From Parazoarcus communis (lineage in GTDB: Bacteria; Pseudomonadota; Gammaproteobacteria; Burkholderiales; Rhodocyclaceae), in assembly GCF_003111665.1 (NCBI RefSeq), contig NZ_CP022188.1, positions 682,001 to 746,000 of the forward strand: a stretch of 64,000 nt of DNA, given 5' to 3'. The stretch's first letter is position 1; the number at the start of each line of letters is the position of its first letter. The position numbers and the translations under genes are program-made. Positions 25,815 to 35,305 of the stretch are shown in pieces. The notes under the pieces were generated by a model. The model did not search any database. It saw only the letters and a program-made list of their open reading frames with translations, and had not been told where the DNA came from.

Positions 25815-28800
25815 AGGCCGCGCGCTCGCGTTTCAACGTCTCCGAATGGGGACTGGCGCACCCCTCGCTGGTGCTCTACTTCCTCGTGGCACTGACCCTG
25901 ATCGGGATGCTGTCCTATACCCGGCTGGGGCAGTCGGAAGATCCGCCCTTCACCTTCAAGGTCATGGTGGTCAAGGCCGAATGGCCCGGCGCCAGTGCGC
26001 GCGAGATGGAAGCACAGGTGACCGACAAGATCGAGAAGAAGCTCCAGGAAGTCGATCAGATCGATGTCGTGCGCAGCTATTCCAAGCCGGGTGAAACCCT
26101 GGTGTTCTTCCTCGCCAAGGACTCCACCCATTCGCGCGACATTCCGGACGTGTGGTACCAGGTTCGCAAGAAGATCGGCGACATGCAGAACACCTTGCCG
26201 ACCGGTGTCAAAGGCCCCTATTTCAACGACGAGTTCGGCGACACCTACGGCAACGTCTTCGCCGTCGTCGGCGAGGGTGTCCCCCATGCAGAACTCAAGC
26301 GCCATGCGGAGGCGATCCGCAACGAGATCCTGCGCGTCAAGGACGTGGCCAAGGTCAGCTTCTTCGGCGAGCAGTCGCAGCGCATCTACATCGAACTGTC
26401 CAACACCAAGCTCGCGACTTTCGGCCTGAACATCGCCGATATCGCCAGCGCCCTGTCCACCCAGAACGCGGTGACAGGTGCCGGCTACTTTGAAACCGCC
26501 GACGAACGCATCTGGTTGCGCCCAAGTGGCAGCTTCGACGACCTCGACGCAATCCGCGACACCCTGCTTCGGGCCAAGGGTCGCGCCTTCCGTCTCGGTG
26601 ACGTGGCAGAAGTGAAGCGCGGACTGATCGACCCGCCGGGCGAGCGCATGCGTTTCATGGGCGAGGACGCCTTCGGCATAGGGGTCTCCATGCGCGACGG
26701 CGGCGACATTGTCGCGCTCGGTCACCACCTTGACGATGCAGTGACCCGCATCGAGTCGCAATTGCCGCTGGGCATCCGGCTCGAGCGCGTCGCCGACCAG
26801 CCGCGCGCGGTACGCAATTCGGTCGGCGAGTTCGTCAAGGTCCTGGCCGAAGCGGTCGTGATCGTGATGGCGGTCAGCCTGCTGTCGCTCGGTTTCCGCA
26901 CTGGCGTGGTGGTGCTGATCATCATCCCGGTGGTGCTGGCGATCACCTTTCTGTTCATGTCCATGTTCGATATCGGACTGCACAAGATTTCGCTCGGTGC
27001 GCTGATCATTGCCCTTGGCCTGCTGGTAGACGACGCCATCATTGCGGTCGAGATGATGGCAACCAAGATGGAACAGGGCTGGGAGCGTGCAAAAGCCGCC
27101 AGTTTTGCCTACACCTCGACCGCGATGCCGATGCTCTCGGGCACCCTGATCACGGCAGCAGGCTTTCTGCCGATTGCCACCGCCGCCTCGGCTACCGGCG
27201 AATATACGCGCTCGATCTTTCAGGTCACGGTGATCGCGCTGCTGGTGTCCTGGGTCGCAGCGGTCCTGTTCGTGCCCTACCTCGGCTTTCACCTGCTGCC
27301 GGATTTCCGCAAGAAGAATGGCAAGCCCTCGCTGCTGGCAAGCATGATCGCGCGGGTCTCACCACAGCTCGGGGCGCGCATGGCCGCGCGCGCGCACCAA
27401 CCCCATGAACAGCACGACGAATTTGCGATCTATCACACCCCGTTCTACAACCGCTTTCGCGCGCTGGTCAGCGCCTGTGTGCGTCACCGCTGGATCGTGA
27501 TCGCTGCCACCCTGCTTATCTTCGTGCTGTCGCTGGTGGTATTCGTACGGGCGGTTCCGCAGCAGTTCTTCCCGGACTCAACCCGCCCTGAACTGCTGGT
27601 TGACCTGCGCCTGACCGAAGGCGCCTCGCACCAGGCGACCGAAGCTGCGGTGAAACGCGTCGAGCATTTCCTTGAGCAACAGGACGGAATCGACAACTAC
27701 GTCGCCTGGCTCGGCGGCGGCAGCCCGCGCTTCTACCTTCCGCTCGATCAGCAACTGGCACAGACCAACTTTGCGCAGTTCGTGGTGCTCACCAAGGGCA
27801 GCGCCGAGCGCGAAGCCCTGCGCACCCGGCTGATCGAACTCTTCGAGTCCGAGCCATGGCCACTGCGGGCCACCGTCAACCGCCTGGAGAACGGCCCGCC
27901 GGTGGGATTTCCGGTGCAGTACCGGGTCAGCGGGCAGGATGCCGACGAGATGCGACGCTTCGCCCATCAGGTCGCGGACGCGATGCGATCCAACCCCCAC
28001 CTGTCCAACGTGCATCTCGACTGGGAGGAGCCGTCCAAGGCCATCCGGCTGAAGATCGACCAGGACAAGGCACGCCTGCTGGGCGTATCGAGCGCGGACA
28101 TCTCCACCCTGCTCGCCACCTCATTGCAGGGCACGACCGTCACCCAGTTCCGCGAAGGCACGGAAACCATCGCGGTCGTCCTCCGCGGCTCGGCCTCCGA
28201 ACGCCTGCATCTTGGCCTGCTGCCAGACCTCGCACTGCCTGTCAGTGGCGGGCGCAGTGTGCCGCTGGCGCAGGTCGCCACGGCGGAGTACGGCTTCGAG
28301 GAGGGCGTGATCTGGCGCCGCAACAGGGTTCCGACGGTGACCGTACGTGCCAGTCTGTACGGGACGGTCCAGCCTGCCGTCGTGGTCGGACAGCTCGCAG
28401 GGCAAATCGCCAGCATCGAAAAGACGCTGCCGCTGGGCTATCGCCTCGAGGTCGGCGGTTCGGTCGAAGAGAGCAGCAAGGGGGGCAGCTCGGTTGCAGC
28501 CGGCGTCCCCCTCTTCATTCTGGTCGTACTCACCGTGCTGATGCTGCAACTGCAGAGCTTTTCGCGCACCCTTATCGTGGTGCTGACGGCGCCGCTGGGC
28601 ATGATCGGCGTCACCGCCTTCCTCCTCGCCTTCAACAAACCCTTCGGCTTCGTCGCCATGCTGGGCACCATCGCACTGTCGGGCATGATCATGCGCAACT
28701 CGGTGATCCTCGTCGACCAGATCGAACAGGACACGCACGCCGGTCATCCGCCATGGGAGGCCATCGTGGAGTCCACCGTGCGCCGTTTCCGCCCCATCAT

Positions 28801-28984
28801 GCTCACTGCCGCGGCGGCCATTCTGGCCATGATCCCCTTGTCGCGCTCGGCCTTCTTCGGGCCGATGGCGGTGGCCATCATGGGCGGGCTGACCGTCGCA
28901 ACCCTGCTCACCATGCTCTTTCTCCCCGCGCTCTACGCTGCGTGGTATCGGGTAAAGCCCGCCGCGAAGGCCCAGGCCACGTGA
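25811..28984 (+). CDS. RND multidrug-type efflux permease
   Basis: A 1057-residue AcrB/HAE-1-like inner-membrane proton antiporter, normal length for the family. It has twelve predicted helices with two large periplasmic loops after TM1 and TM7. TM4 carries the proton-relay pair in LLVDDAIIAVEMM, and TM10 has GMIMRNSVILVDQIEQD. The periplasmic sequence ARIEMEAQV-like opening (SAREMEAQVTDKIEKKLQEV) is typical. The substrate range cannot be predicted. It overlaps the adaptor gene by ATGA and forms one operon with the TetR regulator. Confidence 0.92.
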   Translation: MKAARSRFNVSEWGLAHPSLVLYFLVALTLIGMLSYTRLGQSEDPPFTFKVMVVKAEWPGASAREMEAQVTDKIEKKLQEVDQIDVVRSYSKPGETLVFFLAKDSTHSRDIPDVWYQVRKKIGDMQNTLPTGVKGPYFNDEFGDTYGNVFAVVGEGVPHAELKRHAEAIRNEILRVKDVAKVSFFGEQSQRIYIELSNTKLATFGLNIADIASALSTQNAVTGAGYFETADERIWLRPSGSFDDLDAIRDTLLRAKGRAFRLGDVAEVKRGLIDPPGERMRFMGEDAFGIGVSMRDGGDIVALGHHLDDAVTRIESQLPLGIRLERVADQPRAVRNSVGEFVKVLAEAVVIVMAVSLLSLGFRTGVVVLIIIPVVLAITFLFMSMFDIGLHKISLGALIIALGLLVDDAIIAVEMMATKMEQGWERAKAASFAYTSTAMPMLSGTLITAAGFLPIATAASATGEYTRSIFQVTVIALLVSWVAAVLFVPYLGFHLLPDFRKKNGKPSLLASMIARVSPQLGARMAARAHQPHEQHDEFAIYHTPFYNRFRALVSACVRHRWIVIAATLLIFVLSLVVFVRAVPQQFFPDSTRPELLVDLRLTEGASHQATEAAVKRVEHFLEQQDGIDNYVAWLGGGSPRFYLPLDQQLAQTNFAQFVVLTKGSAEREALRTRLIELFESEPWPLRATVNRLENGPPVGFPVQYRVSGQDADEMRRFAHQVADAMRSNPHLSNVHLDWEEPSKAIRLKIDQDKARLLGVSSADISTLLATSLQGTTVTQFREGTETIAVVLRGSASERLHLGLLPDLALPVSGGRSVPLAQVATAEYGFEEGVIWRRNRVPTVTVRASLYGTVQPAVVVGQLAGQIASIEKTLPLGYRLEVGGSVEESSKGGSSVAAGVPLFILVVLTVLMLQLQSFSRTLIVVLTAPLGMIGVTAFLLAFNKPFGFVAMLGTIALSGMIMRNSVILVDQIEQDTHAGHPPWEAIVESTVRRFRPIMLTAAAAILAMIPLSRSAFFGPMAVAIMGGLTVATLLTMLFLPALYAAWYRVKPAAKAQAT

Positions 28985-29113
28985 TATGCCGGCGCGACTC
29001 GCACCGCCGCCCCCCACATCGGCCAACACGGTGGCTTTGCCGTTCAGGGGGCGCAGCGTGCGGTGCACCAACTGCGTTAGAATATGAAGGTTTCTCATTC
29101 GGTCACGCTACAC

Positions 29114-29129
29114 ATTAGCGTGTGCTAAT
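29114..29129. promoter_or_regulatory. ATTAGC-N4-GCTAAT palindrome upstream of the methyltransferase gene
   Basis: A perfect 6-bp inverted repeat with a 4-bp spacer, 20 bases before the start codon. An overlapping repeat CACGCT/AGCGTG (29104-29109 with 29117-29122) can also form. It resembles a MarR/SlyA-type half-site arrangement but with wider spacing. It may be an operator or simply part of the leader. Confidence 0.4.
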
Positions 29130-29148
29130 ATTTAGCCAGGAGTACCTG

Positions 29149-29802
29149 ATGAACTTCGAACAAGCGCGCTTCAACATGGTCGAGCAGCAGATCCGTCCCT
29201 GGGAGGTCCTGGATCAGGGTGTGCTCGACCTCCTGATGACCGTGAAGCGCGAAGAATTCGTGCCTGCGGCCTCCCGCTCGCTGGCCTTTGCCGACGTGGA
29301 AATTCCGATCGGCGCGGGTCAGGTGATGCTCAAGCCAGTGATCGAAGGCAAGATTCTGCAATCGCTCCAGCTGCACCGCTCTGACTCGGTACTCGAAATC
29401 GGCGCCGGTTCGGGCTTTTTCGCCGCCCTGCTTGCAGCCAAGACCGAATGGGTGCGCACCGTCGACATCGACCCCGAACTGGTCAAGCTCGCACATGCCA
29501 ACCTCGCACGTAATGGCGTGGAGAACGTCATCGTAGAAGAAGGCGACGCAGCGCAGGGCTGGGCCGAGCGCGCACCCTACGATGTGATCGTGGTGTCCGG
29601 CGGCCTGCCCTTCCTGCCGCAATCGCTGCTCGCGCAGCTCAAGGTTGGTGGCCGGCTGTTTGCCTTCGTTGGCGAGGCACCGGTCATGAAGGCTCGCCTT
29701 GTCACCTGCGAAGCCGAAGGCCGCTTCCGTACCGAAGACGTTTTTGAAACCATGGTGCCGATGCTGCGTAACACGCAGCGTCATGACACCTTCCGCTTCT
29801 GA
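29149..29802 (+). CDS. Protein-L-isoaspartate O-methyltransferase-like protein
   Basis: A 217-residue SAM-dependent methyltransferase of the PCMT family, from ATG 29149 preceded by CAGGAGT. It opens NFEQARFNMVEQQIRPWEVL, a hallmark of the divergent Pcm-like group found beside tolC in betaproteobacteria. The SAM loop is VLEIGAGSGFFAALLA and the acidic end of beta-2 is VDIDPE. True Pcm repairs isoaspartyl residues; whether this subgroup does is not established. It is followed after nine bases by the rhodanese gene. Confidence 0.85.
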   Translation: MNFEQARFNMVEQQIRPWEVLDQGVLDLLMTVKREEFVPAASRSLAFADVEIPIGAGQVMLKPVIEGKILQSLQLHRSDSVLEIGAGSGFFAALLAAKTEWVRTVDIDPELVKLAHANLARNGVENVIVEEGDAAQGWAERAPYDVIVVSGGLPFLPQSLLAQLKVGGRLFAFVGEAPVMKARLVTCEAEGRFRTEDVFETMVPMLRNTQRHDTFRF

Positions 29803-29811
29803 TCGACTGCC

Positions 29812-30135
29812 ATGCGTCACATTTCACCCCTTGAACTGGCCGAATGGCTCAATGATCCGCAGCAGCCATCGCCGCTGCTCCTCGATGTGCGCGAGCCGTG
29901 GGAGTTCGAGCTCTGTCATATCGAAGGCTCACAGGCGATGCCGATGAACTCGGTGCCCGCCCGCAGCCAGGAGCTCGACCGCGAGCGCGAAATCGTCGTG
30001 ATCTGCCATCATGGCGGGCGCAGCGCGCAGGTTGCGATGTTCCTTGAGCGCCAAGGCTTCGGCAAGGTCATCAACCTTGCCGGCGGGGTGTCCGAGTGGG
30101 CAGGCCGGGTCGATCCGAAGATGCCGCAGTACTGA
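29812..30135 (+). CDS. Single-domain rhodanese-like sulfurtransferase
   Basis: A 107-residue rhodanese domain with the CH2A-like DVREPWEFELCHIEGS and the active-site loop CHHGGRS containing the catalytic Cys. It probably carries persulfide sulfur. It is cytoplasmic, with no signal peptide. The position between the Pcm-like gene and tolC is a conserved betaproteobacterial arrangement; the functional link to TolC is unknown. Confidence 0.88.
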   Translation: MRHISPLELAEWLNDPQQPSPLLLDVREPWEFELCHIEGSQAMPMNSVPARSQELDREREIVVICHHGGRSAQVAMFLERQGFGKVINLAGGVSEWAGRVDPKMPQY

Positions 30136-30152
30136 GAACCACGGAGAATCAA

Positions 30153-31457
30153 ATGAAGCGCGCCCTGGCGATTTGCCTTTCGAGTCTGTTTGCAAGCACA
30201 GCCTTTGCCGCCGACCTGACACAGGTCTACCGCGATGCGCTGGCAAACGACGCCAAGTTTTCCGCGGCCAGAGCCCAGTTCGAGGCCGGCCAGGAAAAGG
30301 TGGTCCAGGGTCGCGCGGGGCTGCTCCCCGTCGTTGCTGCGTCTGCGACCACAACCTGGAACGATGTCAGCTACCGGGTTTCGAGTGCCAGCAGCGATTA
30401 CACCTACAACAGCAATGGCTACGCCGTTCAGCTGACCCAGCCGCTGTTCCGCTGGCAGAACTGGGTGCAATACAAGCAGGGCGAACTGCAGACGGCGCTC
30501 GCCGGCAGCCAGTACGGACAGGCGCGTCAGGATCTGATCCTGCGTACTGCCGAGGCCTATTTCAACGTTCTCAATGCCGAGGACGCCCTCGCGGCCGTGA
30601 GCCAGTTGCGCACCGCCGCAGCCGAGCAGCTGGAGATTGCCAAGACCAGCTTCGAGGTCGGCACCGTCACGATCACCGATGTGCACGAAGCACAGTCGCG
30701 CTTCGACCTCGCCTCGGCACAGGAGATCGCTGCGCGCAACGACCTCGACGTCCGTCGTGAATCGCTTGCACAGATCATCGGCAAAGAGCCGGAACCGCTC
30801 GCGGGCCTGCGCACAGGCGTTGAACTCCAGCGCCCCCAGCCCGACAACATCGGTGAATGGGTCTCCGCCGCCGAGCAAGGCAGCTTTGGCGTACAGGCGC
30901 AGCAACTGGCACGCGAGATTGCGACCCGCGAAATATCACGAGCCAATGCGGGACACATGCCGACGCTCGATCTCGTCGCCACGCACAGCCTGAACAATCG
31001 TCCGTCGGTTTCCTATGACCGCAGCGAGAGCACAACCGTCGGCCTGCAGCTCAATGTCCCCCTGTATCAGGGCGGCGGCGTGTCCTCACGCGAGCGTGAA
31101 GCTGCCGCACTCAAGCTCAAGGCGGACGCCGATCTCGAGGACGCACGCCGCAGCGCTGCGCTCGCCGCACGGCAATCCTACCTCGGCGTGACCAGCGGCA
31201 TGGCCCAGGTTCGTGCGCTCGAAGCAGCCAGACTGTCCTCCACCTCGGCGCTGGAAGCCAACAAGCTGGGATACGAAGTCGGCGTGCGAATCAACATCGA
31301 CGTGCTCAACGCCCAGAGCCAGCTCGCGGACACGCTGCAGAAGCTGTCTCGTGCCCGCTACGACACCCTCCTGGCCCAGCTGCGCCTGAAAGCCGCCGCC
31401 GGCACGCTTGGCGAAGAAGACGTCCGCGCCATCAACGCGCTGCTCGCCGAGCGCTGA
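30153..31457 (+). CDS. tolC: TolC family outer-membrane channel protein
   Basis: A 434-residue exported protein with a signal peptide cut after AFA. It shows TolC duplications: ADLTQVYRDALANDAKFSAA at the start of repeat one, and matching alpha-barrel segments near residues 250-290. FEVGTVTITDVHEAQSRFDL and YEVGVRINIDVLNAQSQL are the equivalent equatorial-domain motifs of the two halves. It would form the trimeric exit duct for type I secretion and RND pumps, including perhaps the pump at 24.7-29 kb. ATG 30153 follows CGGAGAA. Confidence 0.92.
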   Translation: MKRALAICLSSLFASTAFAADLTQVYRDALANDAKFSAARAQFEAGQEKVVQGRAGLLPVVAASATTTWNDVSYRVSSASSDYTYNSNGYAVQLTQPLFRWQNWVQYKQGELQTALAGSQYGQARQDLILRTAEAYFNVLNAEDALAAVSQLRTAAAEQLEIAKTSFEVGTVTITDVHEAQSRFDLASAQEIAARNDLDVRRESLAQIIGKEPEPLAGLRTGVELQRPQPDNIGEWVSAAEQGSFGVQAQQLAREIATREISRANAGHMPTLDLVATHSLNNRPSVSYDRSESTTVGLQLNVPLYQGGGVSSREREAAALKLKADADLEDARRSAALAARQSYLGVTSGMAQVRALEAARLSSTSALEANKLGYEVGVRINIDVLNAQSQLADTLQKLSRARYDTLLAQLRLKAAAGTLGEEDVRAINALLAER

Positions 31458-31467
31458 TACCCCGATC

Positions 31468-31498
31468 ACATCACGCCGATATCCCGTCAGCGTGATGT
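31468..31498. promoter_or_regulatory. Inverted repeat after tolC
   Basis: ACATCACGC (31468-31476) and GCGTGATGT (31490-31498) form a perfect 9-bp inverted repeat with 13 bases between. There is no T tract, so it is either a factor-dependent end of tolC or an operator for the downstream two-component genes. Confidence 0.4.
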
Positions 31499-31604
31499 AT
31501 CTGCTTCGCTACAAATCCGATAAGCACAGCCCGCCCGACTCCGGGAAAATGTTGGCTTGCCGCAGTCACTGACGCGGCTCTTTGGCCACCCGGAGTCACC
31601 CGCA

Positions 31605-32321
31605 ATGCAAGCCCGAATACTGATCGTCGACGACGATCCGCAGATCCGAAGACTGCTGTCCGAATTCCTGGATGGCTACGGCTTCAGCTGCAAACTGGCC
31701 GCAGACGGCGAAGAGATGCGCCGTGTCCTCGCACACAGCGAAATCGACGTCATCATCCTCGATCTGATGCTACCCGGAGAGAACGGACTCACCCTGTGCC
31801 GGCAATTGCGGGCCAACAGCGAGATCCCCATCATCATGGTGACCGCGCGCGGCGAACTGTCGGACCGCATTGTCGGCCTTGAGCTCGGCGCCGACGACTA
31901 TGTCGTGAAGCCTTTTGAGCCACGCGAACTGGTGGCTCGCATCAATACCATTCTGCGTCGCACGCGCCCTGCGACACCAGCCAGCAACGTCTCGCCGCAG
32001 AAGAAGGCCGAGGTCCGCTTTGACGGCTGGCACCTCAACCCGCTCACACGCCTGCTCACCTCTCCGGCCCAGCTCGCAATTCCGCTGTCGAATGCGGAAT
32101 TCAGACTGCTGTGGGCATTCATCGAGCGGCCGCGCTGCGTACTCAATCGCGACCAGTTGCTCGACGCGGCCCGGGGTCGCGCTGCTGAAGCCTTTGACCG
32201 CAGCATAGACCTGCTCGTGTCCCGTCTGCGGCAGAAGCTGCAGGAAGATCCGCGGCTGCCACGTCTGCTGAAGACCGTTCGCGGCGAAGGCTACCTGTTC
32301 GACGCCGAGGTCTCCCAGTGA
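31605..32321 (+). CDS. OmpR-family response regulator
   Basis: A 238-residue protein from ATG 31605. The receiver domain has the acidic pocket VDDD, phospho-acceptor Asp in LDLMLPGENG, Thr in MVTARGE, and the switch Lys in VVKPFEP. The C-terminal OmpR/PhoB winged helix ends VSRLRQKL...VRGEGYLF. It overlaps the kinase gene by ATGA (32318-32321), so the two form a pair. An EF-hand protein gene follows the kinase, making calcium or envelope sensing a possible theme. Confidence 0.93.
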   Translation: MQARILIVDDDPQIRRLLSEFLDGYGFSCKLAADGEEMRRVLAHSEIDVIILDLMLPGENGLTLCRQLRANSEIPIIMVTARGELSDRIVGLELGADDYVVKPFEPRELVARINTILRRTRPATPASNVSPQKKAEVRFDGWHLNPLTRLLTSPAQLAIPLSNAEFRLLWAFIERPRCVLNRDQLLDAARGRAAEAFDRSIDLLVSRLRQKLQEDPRLPRLLKTVRGEGYLFDAEVSQ

Positions 32322-33376
32322 AACGCTTCATGCCGGATACGGTGTTCGGGCGATTGTTCGGGCTGGTGGTGCTGGCGGTCCTTGCAAGCCACATCCTGGT
32401 CTTCGCAGTATTCATCAACCTCGCACCTGGCGGCCCGTCTGCGGAGCGCCCCGCGCCCCAGTCCAGCGCACTGCGTCCGGACCGAGCTCAGCCCCCTGAC
32501 GCGCCCCGCCGTCCGCCGCCACCCTCACCCCTGAACGGCATGCTGATTGGCCTGCTCATCCAGTTCATCGCCGTCACCGTGGCGGCATGGTACGGAGCGC
32601 GCATGCTTGCCCGACCGATCCAGCAGCTTGCGACTGCCGCGGAGAGACTGGGCGACAACCTGAGCAGCCCGCCAATCGAAGAACAGGGCCCGCGGGAAGC
32701 TCGCCGCGCAAGTCGCGTATTCAACCGCATGCAGGACAATATCCGCGCGCAGATTGAAACGCGCGAACGCTTTCTTGCCGCCGTGTCGCATGATCTGCGC
32801 ACCCCGCTCACGCGCATGAAACTGAGCATCGAGTCCCTTGCCGACACTGGCGTCGGCGAAAGGCTGCGCAACGATATCGGCGAGATGACCTCGATGCTGG
32901 ACGCCACCCTCAGCTACCTGCGCGGAGAAGCGCTGGACGAGGCCTGGCAACGCATCGACATCCAGTCCCTGGTCGACTCTGTCGCCGAGGACGCGCAGGA
33001 GAATGGCTATCAGGTCAGCGTCAGCGGACAGGCAGAACCGATTGAGGGCCTGCCGCACGCGCTGCGCCGTTGCCTCGACAACCTCGTCGACAACGCGGTC
33101 CGCTACGGCGAAGCGGCGACCTTGAGCCTCACCGACGGACCTTCAAGCCTGGTCATCGAAGTCAGGGACAAGGGACCGGGCATTCCGGAGAACCGCATCG
33201 CTCAGGTCATGGAACCCTTCGTCCGCATCGAGGACTCGCGCAACCGGAACTCAGGCGGGGTCGGGCTGGGGCTGTCGATTGCGCGCGATGCGGCACATCG
33301 TAACCGGGGCGAACTGAGCCTGCGCAATGCCCCCGGTGGCGGCCTCATTGCCCGCGTTACCCTGCCCCGGGACTGA
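32318..33376 (+). CDS. Sensor histidine kinase (EnvZ/RstB-like)
   Basis: A 352-residue inner-membrane kinase. TM1 spans about residues 10-34, a short Pro-rich periplasmic loop of about 40 residues follows, and TM2 is at about 72-92. A HAMP domain (ARPIQQLATAAERLGDNL), the H-box SHDLRTPLTRMKLS, the N-box NLVDNAVRYG, and GPGIP and GVGLGLSIA complete the kinase core. The small sensor loop suggests detection of a membrane or physical signal, or interaction with a partner protein. The partner regulator is encoded immediately upstream. Confidence 0.92.
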   Translation: MKRFMPDTVFGRLFGLVVLAVLASHILVFAVFINLAPGGPSAERPAPQSSALRPDRAQPPDAPRRPPPPSPLNGMLIGLLIQFIAVTVAAWYGARMLARPIQQLATAAERLGDNLSSPPIEEQGPREARRASRVFNRMQDNIRAQIETRERFLAAVSHDLRTPLTRMKLSIESLADTGVGERLRNDIGEMTSMLDATLSYLRGEALDEAWQRIDIQSLVDSVAEDAQENGYQVSVSGQAEPIEGLPHALRRCLDNLVDNAVRYGEAATLSLTDGPSSLVIEVRDKGPGIPENRIAQVMEPFVRIEDSRNRNSGGVGLGLSIARDAAHRNRGELSLRNAPGGGLIARVTLPRD

Positions 33377-33503
33377 CGCTGCCCCACGCTTCGTATCAGA
33401 ACGGATACCAGGCAGACAAACTGCAGCCACGTCCGGCGCATAGATTATGGAAGTGTGCGGCCCCATCGGCAGCCGCAACCTCGATCAGACAAGGAGTCAC
33501 ATC

Positions 33504-34211
33504 ATGACCAGCGCAATCAGCAGCAGCGGCATGTCGTACGCAAACTGGGCAAGCGCCCAGGGTAGTCAGGCGATGCCCCGTCGCCCCGACGCGTCCCGGA
33601 TGTCGGAAGACCTGTTCTCGAAACTCGACACGAAAAGCCAGGGCTACCTTGAGCAAAGTGATTTTGAAACCGCGCTGAGCGGCCTGTCGGACACCAGCGC
33701 CAGCGCAGAAGAGCTGTTCACTGCGCTCGACAGCAACGAAGACGGAAAGGTCACGCAAGACGAACTGTCTTCGCGTCTGCAGCAGCTCGGCGACCAGCTC
33801 GACAGCCAGTTTCAGCAGATGCGCATGGCAGAAAGTGGCATGGGTGCGATGGGGGGCATGCCGCCTCCTCCGCCGCCGCCACAAGGAGGCGAGGACAGTG
33901 GCCTCAGTCAGGACGAGCTCACGACCATGGCCAGCGAAGCAAGCAACAGCAATCTCGCTTCGATGTTCTCCGCACTCGCGACGAACTTCGATACGGCAGA
34001 TGCGGACGGTGACGGGCTGGTGAGCGCAAGCGAAGCGCGCGCCTACGGACAGTCCCAGCAGACCAGCAGTACTTCGGCCTCAGCCGGGAGTGGCGGGCAA
34101 TCGGTGTCGAGCGAAGCACGCCTGCTCAAGCAGATCATGGACCTGGCCGCATCCTACGGGAGCAACGCCTCGGCATCGATCAGCGGTTCGCTGCTCAGCG
34201 CCAGCGCCTGA
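33504..34211 (+). CDS. EF-hand calcium-binding protein
   Basis: A 235-residue Ser/Gln-rich protein from ATG 33504, with AAGGAG upstream. Loops resembling EF hands are LDTKSQGYLEQSDF (degenerate), LDSNEDGKVTQDEL (canonical, near residue 75) and ADADGDGLVSASEA (canonical, near residue 165), separated by a GGMPPPPPPPQGG linker. No classical signal peptide is visible. It resembles the XopAW-type EF-hand proteins of proteobacteria. It lies 127 bp downstream of the two-component pair on the same strand, so it may be a regulatory target or output. Confidence 0.8.
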   Translation: MTSAISSSGMSYANWASAQGSQAMPRRPDASRMSEDLFSKLDTKSQGYLEQSDFETALSGLSDTSASAEELFTALDSNEDGKVTQDELSSRLQQLGDQLDSQFQQMRMAESGMGAMGGMPPPPPPPQGGEDSGLSQDELTTMASEASNSNLASMFSALATNFDTADADGDGLVSASEARAYGQSQQTSSTSASAGSGGQSVSSEARLLKQIMDLAASYGSNASASISGSLLSASA

Positions 34212-34243
34212 CCGAAACACCCTGACGCCAACCCTGCGACCTT

Positions 34244-35170
34244 TCAGACCTCGTCAATGACCTGAAAGCTCAGGGTTGGTGCAGTAAAGTCGTCGGGCGC
34301 GGCCCCAAGCCCGATCTCTCCCCGCCCATGCAGCATGCAGCCGTCGCGCTTGAGCATCACCGGCGAAACCGCGCCGGCAAAGCTCACCCACGTGCCATTG
34401 CTGCTGAAGTCGGTCAACACGCATTGACCGTTGACCCATTCGATTCGCGCATGGCGACGTGACACCCTCGGGTCGTTGATGTTCATGCCGACTTCGTCAC
34501 CGCGTCCAATCACCAGCGGACCGTCCGAGGGCAGCAGCTTCAGGTGCTGATCGAGCAGATCCAGATCGAGCCGCTGCAGCACTTGTGCACGCGATCCACC
34601 AGCAATGGTATCGATTGAGACCGTAATCGTGGATTCGGCTGTGCGGGCCCAGTCGATACGCCACACCCTGATCGGCTCCGACTTTCCCTTGACCGTGATC
34701 CGGTCGAGGCTGCTGCACGACAGGCGCAAATGCTCGGGCAGGCGACGAAACACCGGCTCGCCGATCAGGATCTCGTTAGCTTCGGCCCGGTCGCTCAGAC
34801 GCGACGCGACATTGACCGCATCGCCGTAGCAATCGCCATCCTGCTCAATGATCGGGCCGTGTTCGATCCCGATCTTGAAGCCAAGCGGCGCATGACGGAA
34901 CTGGTCGGCATTGATGTCGTGAAGGATGTCCTTGGTGCGGATACAGGCTTCGACCGCTGCCACGGTGTCATCGAAGGTCACCAGCACGCCGTCGCCGAGG
35001 TACTTCACCATGTGTCCGCCCGCGCGCGCAAAGTGCGCGCCAAGCGTTTGCGTGCAACGCGTCACGACATGCGTCGCGACGACGTTGCCAGCCGACTCGA
35101 ACAGGCCGGTGCTACCGGTCAGGTCGGCAAACACAACAGTTTTTCCCGCTTGCTCCACACGCCCCCTCAC
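34244..35170 (-). CDS. Class III adenylate/guanylate cyclase with C-terminal FHA domain
   Basis: About 308 residues if the GTG at 35170 is used. An in-frame ATG at 35272 would add 34 residues that lack family similarity. The N-terminal cyclase domain has VVFADLTGSTGLFE and KYLGDGVLV with the two metal-binding Asp, and GDAVNVASRLSDRA. The C-terminal ~100 residues are an FHA phosphothreonine-binding domain: VIGRGDE, SRRHARIE and SSNGTWV. Cyclase-FHA fusions imply second-messenger output gated by Ser/Thr phosphorylation. Substrate preference (ATP or GTP) is not resolvable by eye. It is convergent with the EF-hand gene. Confidence 0.85.
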   Translation of the reverse strand: MRGRVEQAGKTVVFADLTGSTGLFESAGNVVATHVVTRCTQTLGAHFARAGGHMVKYLGDGVLVTFDDTVAAVEACIRTKDILHDINADQFRHAPLGFKIGIEHGPIIEQDGDCYGDAVNVASRLSDRAEANEILIGEPVFRRLPEHLRLSCSSLDRITVKGKSEPIRVWRIDWARTAESTITVSIDTIAGGSRAQVLQRLDLDLLDQHLKLLPSDGPLVIGRGDEVGMNINDPRVSRRHARIEWVNGQCVLTDFSSNGTWVSFAGAVSPVMLKRDGCMLHGRGEIGLGAAPDDFTAPTLSFQVIDEV

Positions 35171-35305
35171 TTGCCAAGAAATGATTGTGCAAGCCCGCCG
35201 TGTGACAAATTCACTTGACGGGCCAGTGATCCTAGCATTACCGGCCGTACTCGTCATCGATAATGGAAGCATCCGGCAAATCTGAAGCGCAAGCTCCGCT
35301 CCGGA

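Noticed and set aside
24720..28984. Heavy-metal (CzcA-type) RND system
   Set aside because: The permease keeps the DD pair in TM4 and HAE-type features, and the adaptor lacks metal-binding His/Met clusters, so a drug-type pump fits better.
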